Shown in pieces: positions 19,166 through 23,641 of a stretch of 23,641 nt of DNA (position 1 is the first letter of the stretch; the number at the start of each line of letters is the position of its first letter). Under the pieces are notes generated by a model that was given only the letters and a program-made list of their open reading frames with translations, did not search any database and was not told the origin of the DNA. This stretch comes from a virus. Position numbers and translations under genes: made by a program. The stretch is from positions 1 to 23,641 of the IMG/VR virus record IMGVR_UViG_3300030331_000835, one strand, 5' to 3'.

Positions 19166-20004
19166 TACTTCTTCCTAATTATCCAAGAACAATTATTCGC
19201 TACCTCTGGGTAAAATGTAGCCGCAACAACTCTTAAAAACTGTCTACCGTATCTGTTTTCTAGCATTTCGTATTGTTCTGGTGTCCACCCTAAGTTAGGC
19301 TCTTTCATAGCTTTCTTCAAATTAGGTAGCTGTATAAACGTTCCTGTTACTGCCTCTATAGTAAAGTTTCTCTCTAGTTCTTCTTTTAGTTCTTGATAAC
19401 CCCACTCATAGACATGGTCTTCAGGTAGTTTATCGTTAGAGCCGTCATGATTAGGAGTAGATACAAAACCTAAAGCATTGGGTCTCATAACTCTAGCCAC
19501 ATCGTCTAGCCATGCAGGTACGAAGTGTCTACCCATATGCTCAATAACTTCAGTAGACCAAAACATATCTATACTTTCATCCTCTAAATCAAATCTAGGG
19601 TTGACAGTTAAATCTTGTATTCTTATCTCACCATTGAAATTTTGAAACCACGTAGAGTTTTCTAAAGGATTACCAGCATTAGACCAAAAAGGATTCTCCA
19701 TAGTACATGCAGGGTCAATATCGTAACCATAATAAGACCTAATAATATCAGACTTTTTAACTACGTATGCTTTATACAAAGCACGTAGTGTCCAACACTC
19801 CCCACAGCCCACTTCAAAAGTATCTAAAGGTCTGCCTAGTTTTTTAGCTTCTTCTATACACATAGAAGCAATTTTGTCAAAACGACTCATATGAGCTAAT
19901 TCATCTGGTCGCCAATTAGCTAATACTCCCGCACTAGCTATATCCATTCTTGTATTTTTACTATCGTTTTCATTAACGAGTAGTTTCTTTCTAATCGAAG
20001 ACAT
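19165..20004 (-). CDS. Class I SAM-dependent methyltransferase, 279 aa
   Basis: The Rossmann motifs are clear: motif I FEVGCGE (63-69), an acidic end of strand 2 in YGYDID (92-97), motif IV DMFWSTEVIEHM (146-157) and strand 5 GFVSTPN (179-185). Residues around VARVMRPNA match Methyltransf_11/25 proteins. These act on small molecules or side groups rather than on DNA bases in general; target motifs of DNA methylases (DPPY, PC) are absent. As the first gene of the modification operon it may methylate the group placed on hydroxymethyluracil. That is inference. The ATG follows AAAGGAGGG, an unusually strong ribosome site. Confidence 0.9.
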   Translation of the reverse strand: MSSIRKKLLVNENDSKNTRMDIASAGVLANWRPDELAHMSRFDKIASMCIEEAKKLGRPLDTFEVGCGECWTLRALYKAYVVKKSDIIRSYYGYDIDPACTMENPFWSNAGNPLENSTWFQNFNGEIRIQDLTVNPRFDLEDESIDMFWSTEVIEHMGRHFVPAWLDDVARVMRPNALGFVSTPNHDGSNDKLPEDHVYEWGYQELKEELERNFTIEAVTGTFIQLPNLKKAMKEPNLGWTPEQYEMLENRYGRQFLRVVAATFYPEVANNCSWIIRKK

Positions 20005-20023
20005 AAGTCCCTCCTTTAAAATT

Positions 20024-20054
20024 AATATACTTTACTTTTAAATGCAAAGTAAAG
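20024..20054 (-). promoter_or_regulatory. Promoter of the hypermodification/polymerase operon with palindromic -35
   Basis: TTTACT (20048-20053) is followed by TATATT at 18 bp (20024-20029). The -35 element lies in a 9-bp inverted repeat CTTTACTTT/AAAGTAAAG (20030-20038, 20046-20054), a good operator candidate. It separates UvrD from the methyltransferase, so the modification genes have their own start. Confidence 0.7.
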
Positions 20055-20058
20055 AACT

Positions 20059-21555
20059 TTATATTTGAAAACATCTTGTCGTTTTCGGTTCTATCAAGAA
20101 CAAGTTTTCTTTTGCTCTTGTCATACCAACATAGAACACCCTATTTTCATCATCAGGGTTCTTTTGATAATTCTTATAAACTCTATTAGTAATGTCTGTT
20201 AATAAAACTACGTTAGTTGCTTCTCCGCCTTTTGCTGCATGTATGGTTGATAATCTTATACGTGGTTGTTTTGTAATCTTTTCTCCTCTACGTAACATAG
20301 CTCTTATATAACTTATCTCTGCAGGTCTTAGTAATGTAAACACATCGTACCACTCACCTGAAGGTAAATCTGGAAACTTTTCTTGTAATAGCTCTAAGTT
20401 TGGTTTTGTACTAGCTTCTAATAAATCTATCTTCTTATAATCTTTTACTTTTATATATTTGAAAATATTTGTGCACTCTGCTAAAGATATACTTTCGCCT
20501 TTTCTTAATCTCTCCCAGTTGATAACAGCTCTTACTTTGCTTTCTGGTAGACTTGTTTTTCCCTTAACTTCGAAGAACCAACCCTCGTTTCTGCAATACT
20601 CATCAACTTCTTCTAACAAATAATTTGTTCTAGCTAAGACTAACCAATCACCTTGTTCCATATTAAGTAAGTTTATGTTTGGCTCCCACCTCACTTGACC
20701 CTTATCTTTACGTGGGTGCCATGTTTTATGTATACGTGAACCCACTTGCGATATACATTTTTTTGCGTACTCATGTACACTAGCAGGTATTCTGTATGAT
20801 TGTTTTAACACCATAGCGTTTTTACTATTACTGATAAGATAATCAACATCTGCTCCCGCCCATTTGTAAATAGCTTGGTCATCATCTCCAGCTACATAAA
20901 TACGTTTTGAGTTATCTGCTAACTTACGCACTACAGCCCATTGTATTGGTGATAAGTCTTGTGCTTCATCTACAAACATTACATCTAATTTAGGTATTGT
21001 GCCTTCGTGAATAAATTTATGTAACATATCTGTGTAATCTACCAATAGTTTATCTTCTTTAAATAATTTTAATCCTCTAGAATATCTTTCTAACTCAAAC
21101 CAACCTACTGCATCGTCAACACTATGCCATTGTTCTTCTAATGAAACATATCTCATTCTAGCCAAGTTTTCAATAAAAGCCAATCTATCGTCGTGGGTCA
21201 TAGCAAATAGATGTCCATCCTCTGTTTGTGTTCTACCAGTTAGTTTTAGGTTAAGTTTTTCATTTAGTTCTATAATATCTTCTCTACCCATAACGTTCTC
21301 TCTAGTAAGACCTAGTTGTCTAAACGCTAATGAATGTAGAGTTCTAAAATAAGGCAGTTCATTATTACTTACACCAAATTTAGTCATAGCCCTTTCTTTG
21401 CCCTCGTTTACTGCTTTACGTGTAAATGTGAAGAAACCTATATCTGTAGGCTGTGTGCCTTGTTCCAGTTCTTTTTCTATTAACTCTAATAGTGTGGTAG
21501 TTTTACCTGTTCCTGGTGGTCCAAGAATGACCTGTGTATGACTAGGTAATGTCAT
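20059..21555 (-). CDS. UvrD/PcrA-like superfamily 1A DNA helicase, 498 aa
   Basis: All main SF1A motifs are present: Walker A GPPGTGKTTT (12-21), the motif Ia TFTRKAVNE region, Walker B VDEAQD (195-200), motif III GDDDQAIYKWAGA (223-235), motif IV LKQSYR, motif V STIHAAKGGEA and motif VI VFYVGMTRAKENL. It is a 3'-5' translocase of smaller size than UvrD (about 720), with reduced 1B/2B insertions. No replicative DnaB-type helicase lies in the window, so this may be the main replication helicase, working with PolA and the primase; a repair role is also possible. Its start overlaps the AlkB-like gene's stop. Confidence 0.95.
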   Translation of the reverse strand: MTLPSHTQVILGPPGTGKTTTLLELIEKELEQGTQPTDIGFFTFTRKAVNEGKERAMTKFGVSNNELPYFRTLHSLAFRQLGLTRENVMGREDIIELNEKLNLKLTGRTQTEDGHLFAMTHDDRLAFIENLARMRYVSLEEQWHSVDDAVGWFELERYSRGLKLFKEDKLLVDYTDMLHKFIHEGTIPKLDVMFVDEAQDLSPIQWAVVRKLADNSKRIYVAGDDDQAIYKWAGADVDYLISNSKNAMVLKQSYRIPASVHEYAKKCISQVGSRIHKTWHPRKDKGQVRWEPNINLLNMEQGDWLVLARTNYLLEEVDEYCRNEGWFFEVKGKTSLPESKVRAVINWERLRKGESISLAECTNIFKYIKVKDYKKIDLLEASTKPNLELLQEKFPDLPSGEWYDVFTLLRPAEISYIRAMLRRGEKITKQPRIRLSTIHAAKGGEATNVVLLTDITNRVYKNYQKNPDDENRVFYVGMTRAKENLFLIEPKTTRCFQI

Positions 21556-22133
21556 AACCCACTCCTAAAAGTCAAGTTTATTCTCTCACCTGCATCAGGT
21601 ATATCAGGCACGCAGTGAGTAGAGTACATTTGATTTCTGCCATCGAATATTAAAACATCACCGTCTTGTAATATGTAATAGCTTTCGTCTATAACAAAAT
21701 TTTCTTTTAAGAATATCTCGCTTGTATTAGTATGTTTCTTTATAGGGTTTTGATAAGTTCTTTGAATAAATATTCTTGGTGCTCCTAAAGATATAGATAC
21801 AACTAAATCATCTTCTGTAGGCACTGTATCAGAGTGATGCGGTATACCACGTCCATCTGTGCCATAAAAACCACATAAACAAAAAGTAAATAATTTATCT
21901 ATCTTTAATTTTTTCCATACTAACTTTTCAACATCTTGTTTTATGGTATACATAGTGTCTGTCCATGGACTAGGTTTATACAGCTTTCCTGCATAATTAA
22001 ATGTTGTGCTACCGTAACCTCTTGTTGGTCTGCCTTTTACTATCTTGCCATCAAACATTCTTTCTGATGGTTTATCCCATTCTTGTATATTACTTTTACA
22101 ATGTTGAAAATATTTAGGTATATATTTAATCAT
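21552..22133 (-). CDS. AlkB-like 2-oxoglutarate/Fe(II) dioxygenase (ALKBH2/3-like), 193 aa
   Basis: The iron site is H100-x-D102 (PHHSDT) with H173 (STHCVP), and the 2-oxoglutarate site is R184 and R190 in GERINLTFR, which matches the AlkB signature RxNxTxR. Upstream, GRPTRGYGSTTFNYAGKLY and LYKPSPWTD resemble the nucleotide-recognition lid of ALKBH2/3, and VVSISLGAPRIF is the typical core strand. AlkB enzymes oxidise methyl lesions on DNA or RNA bases. In a phage with predicted thymine modification, a second role in base oxidation is possible but repair is the default. It is coupled to the primase (ATGA) and the helicase. Confidence 0.9.
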   Translation of the reverse strand: MIKYIPKYFQHCKSNIQEWDKPSERMFDGKIVKGRPTRGYGSTTFNYAGKLYKPSPWTDTMYTIKQDVEKLVWKKLKIDKLFTFCLCGFYGTDGRGIPHHSDTVPTEDDLVVSISLGAPRIFIQRTYQNPIKKHTNTSEIFLKENFVIDESYYILQDGDVLIFDGRNQMYSTHCVPDIPDAGERINLTFRSGL

Positions 22134-23641
22134 ATTTTTGTATCGTTAAACTCTGGTAAATCATGTGGTTCTTCTTGTGTTTTAAATTCGTCTATAAACC
22201 AGACGTTCACACCTTTACCTTTTATGTTAAAAAAGTGTGGCTCACCTTGTAGAGATTTTAACTTAGATGTTAATTTATTTCTTTGGTAATCTTTAAAATT
22301 ATTCCTATGTAAGTAATCCATCAAATCTCCTAACCTGAAATAAGTTTTACCTTTATCTGTCCATGGTTTATGTAATAGTAGTTCATCTTTTTCTCTAGCA
22401 GGTCTCTCTGTACAAAAAGATTCTAACAACTCCATAAAATGTCCTTCGGTTGAACTCTCCATAGGAACTTCTACTATTGTTATTACATCTAATAACTGTT
22501 GTATAATCTGTCTCCAGACGTTATCTTTTACTTTAGGTGGTATCTTGTTTAGAGCGTCCATACATTTACGCTGAAATCTATTTTGGTTAAGTAAATCATC
22601 TGTTTCTAACTCTAATCTACCTCCCTCTACATCTAAGAACCATATGGGTGGGTCACTGTCTTGTTTAGTTAAATTACTAAATAAAGGTGTTCCACCATTA
22701 GCACCAATACCGTATTTTCTTGTTCTACATAAAGGACTATTGCAATGGCTAGCTATAGGTTGGTCATTACATTTATAAAAATAATCTTTTCTTTTTAATT
22801 GTTTAGCTACTGTAAGAACTTCTTGTGCTCCTAAAGGTGGTTGCATATATTGTATATTTACGTCCTCTAATCTTTTCTCCCAATCATCTGCAAACTTCTT
22901 TCTTAAAAACACGCCTACATTAAATAAACCTGAGTTTCTTGTACCTTTTGGAAAACCTTGTACTACTAGATGTTGTATACATGGTGGTGCTTGGTCTAAC
23001 CATTCTTGGTTTTCTGTTAAAGGACTAGCTTCTAAAGACTCTAATGTTTTAGCGTTGAGCTGTATCTCCTCTGTGTATTTTATAAATTCTTCTGGTGTTA
23101 GAGCTTGTCCGTCTTTACCGTATGCGTATCTAGTTGAGTTCTCACCACCGAAGTAGGGCATATTTAAAGTGCTTCCTCTATCACCTCTATCTAATAATAG
23201 TTTTGTTTGTTTTGGAAAAATCTCTGCTTGTCCATAACCTATTGCTGCAGCGATTTGTCTTAGTTTTCTTTGTAACATAGAGGCAGGGACAGTTTCTACC
23301 ATGAATATAAATATATGTGCACCACCGCTTTTACTTCTGCACAATACCAATGGGAGTTTTTGTTGTGCTAGTTTGACTGCTAGATGTTTTAAATCTAGTT
23401 GATATTCATCAACGTCAATAGCTCCCCATACACATTCATTATCTTCATTGATAGGAACTATCCCTAAACTTTGCTCACCGTTTAGGTGTTTTTGCCATAA
23501 AGATAAAACCTCATTATCATCTAACTGTTTAGATATAGTGATATTTTTACCACTGGCTTTTCCATCCTCTCTTGTTTCATTCGTAGAAGTAAACGTTCCG
23601 TATGCAGAGCGTAGCCCCGCATAACGTTTTGCGAACGTTTC
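22130..23641 (-). CDS. Archaeo-eukaryotic (TOTE/PrimPol-type) primase, start outside the window
   Basis: The open frame continues without a stop to the window edge, so 503 residues are visible and the true start is upstream (a TTG at 23350 lies inside the gene). Visible residues 3-17, FAKRYAGLRSAYGTF, match the start of the TOTE-type primase domain. Residues 70-78, CVWGAIDVD, hold the catalytic D-x-D (D76, D78). SKSGGAHIF (103-111) has the conserved S-x-x-x-x-H. A cysteine cluster CNDQPIASHCNSPLCRTRKYG (291, 300, 305) is the known metal site of this family. A C-terminal winged-helix-like end follows (about 427-490). It makes primers, possibly also polymerises DNA, for PolA. Confidence 0.9.
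   Translation of the reverse strand, partial: ETFAKRYAGLRSAYGTFTSTNETREDGKASGKNITISKQLDDNEVLSLWQKHLNGEQSLGIVPINEDNECVWGAIDVDEYQLDLKHLAVKLAQQKLPLVLCRSKSGGAHIFIFMVETVPASMLQRKLRQIAAAIGYGQAEIFPKQTKLLLDRGDRGSTLNMPYFGGENSTRYAYGKDGQALTPEEFIKYTEEIQLNAKTLESLEASPLTENQEWLDQAPPCIQHLVVQGFPKGTRNSGLFNVGVFLRKKFADDWEKRLEDVNIQYMQPPLGAQEVLTVAKQLKRKDYFYKCNDQPIASHCNSPLCRTRKYGIGANGGTPLFSNLTKQDSDPPIWFLDVEGGRLELETDDLLNQNRFQRKCMDALNKIPPKVKDNVWRQIIQQLLDVITIVEVPMESSTEGHFMELLESFCTERPAREKDELLLHKPWTDKGKTYFRLGDLMDYLHRNNFKDYQRNKLTSKLKSLQGEPHFFNIKGKGVNVWFIDEFKTQEEPHDLPEFNDTKI

Noticed and set aside
22130-23350. Primase starting at the TTG at 23348-23350
   Set aside because: The frame stays open to 23641 and the upstream 97 residues contain the catalytic D-x-D and the conserved domain start, so the TTG is an internal leucine codon.

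Overview
This window is part of the genome of a tailed double-stranded DNA bacteriophage. It carries a large terminase subunit, a small terminase subunit, a GTA-type holin, a family A DNA polymerase, a TOTE-type (archaeo-eukaryotic) primase, a UvrD-like helicase and many very small genes packed with ATGA-type overlaps. Every supported gene is on the minus strand, so transcription runs from right to left. The sequence is AT-rich. The gene set resembles phages of marine bacteria, possibly alphaproteobacteria, but the host is an inference.

In transcription order, the right end (about 23641 to 20059) holds the primase (5' end outside the window), an AlkB-like 2-oxoglutarate dioxygenase and the UvrD-like helicase, all translationally coupled. 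A promoter near 20025-20053 then opens a second operon (20004 to 14402). It encodes a SAM methyltransferase, a 5-hydroxymethyl-dU DNA kinase-like protein, a thymidylate synthase homologue read here as a dUMP hydroxymethylase, an Nmad1/DUF1599-like protein, a small basic-tailed protein, DNA polymerase A and a sigma region 4-like HTH protein. This is the most striking content: a probable thymine hypermodification cassette next to the polymerase.

The middle (about 14220 to 4640) is a bank of small genes: a zinc-ribbon/basic-repeat protein, a VRR-NUC-like nuclease, a DUF932 protein, a MazG-like pyrophosphohydrolase, a DUF1281-like protein and many unknowns. Most groups start with the same module: TTTAYW, 17 bp, a TAWACT-like box, then AGAAAGGAG just before the ATG. 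Two tiny membrane proteins and one 57-residue protein are also present here. Three intergenic zones (8070-8299, 9603-9721, 10920-11030) hold clusters of long inverted repeats that look like structured RNA or operators.

The left part (about 4331 to 1) holds the small terminase, two members of a small winged-helix-like family flanking a repeat array with a 13-bp period, a protein with an HExxH motif, the holin, an unknown protein and the 5' part of the large terminase gene. Hairpin terminators follow three of these single-gene units. Structural genes presumably lie beyond the left edge.
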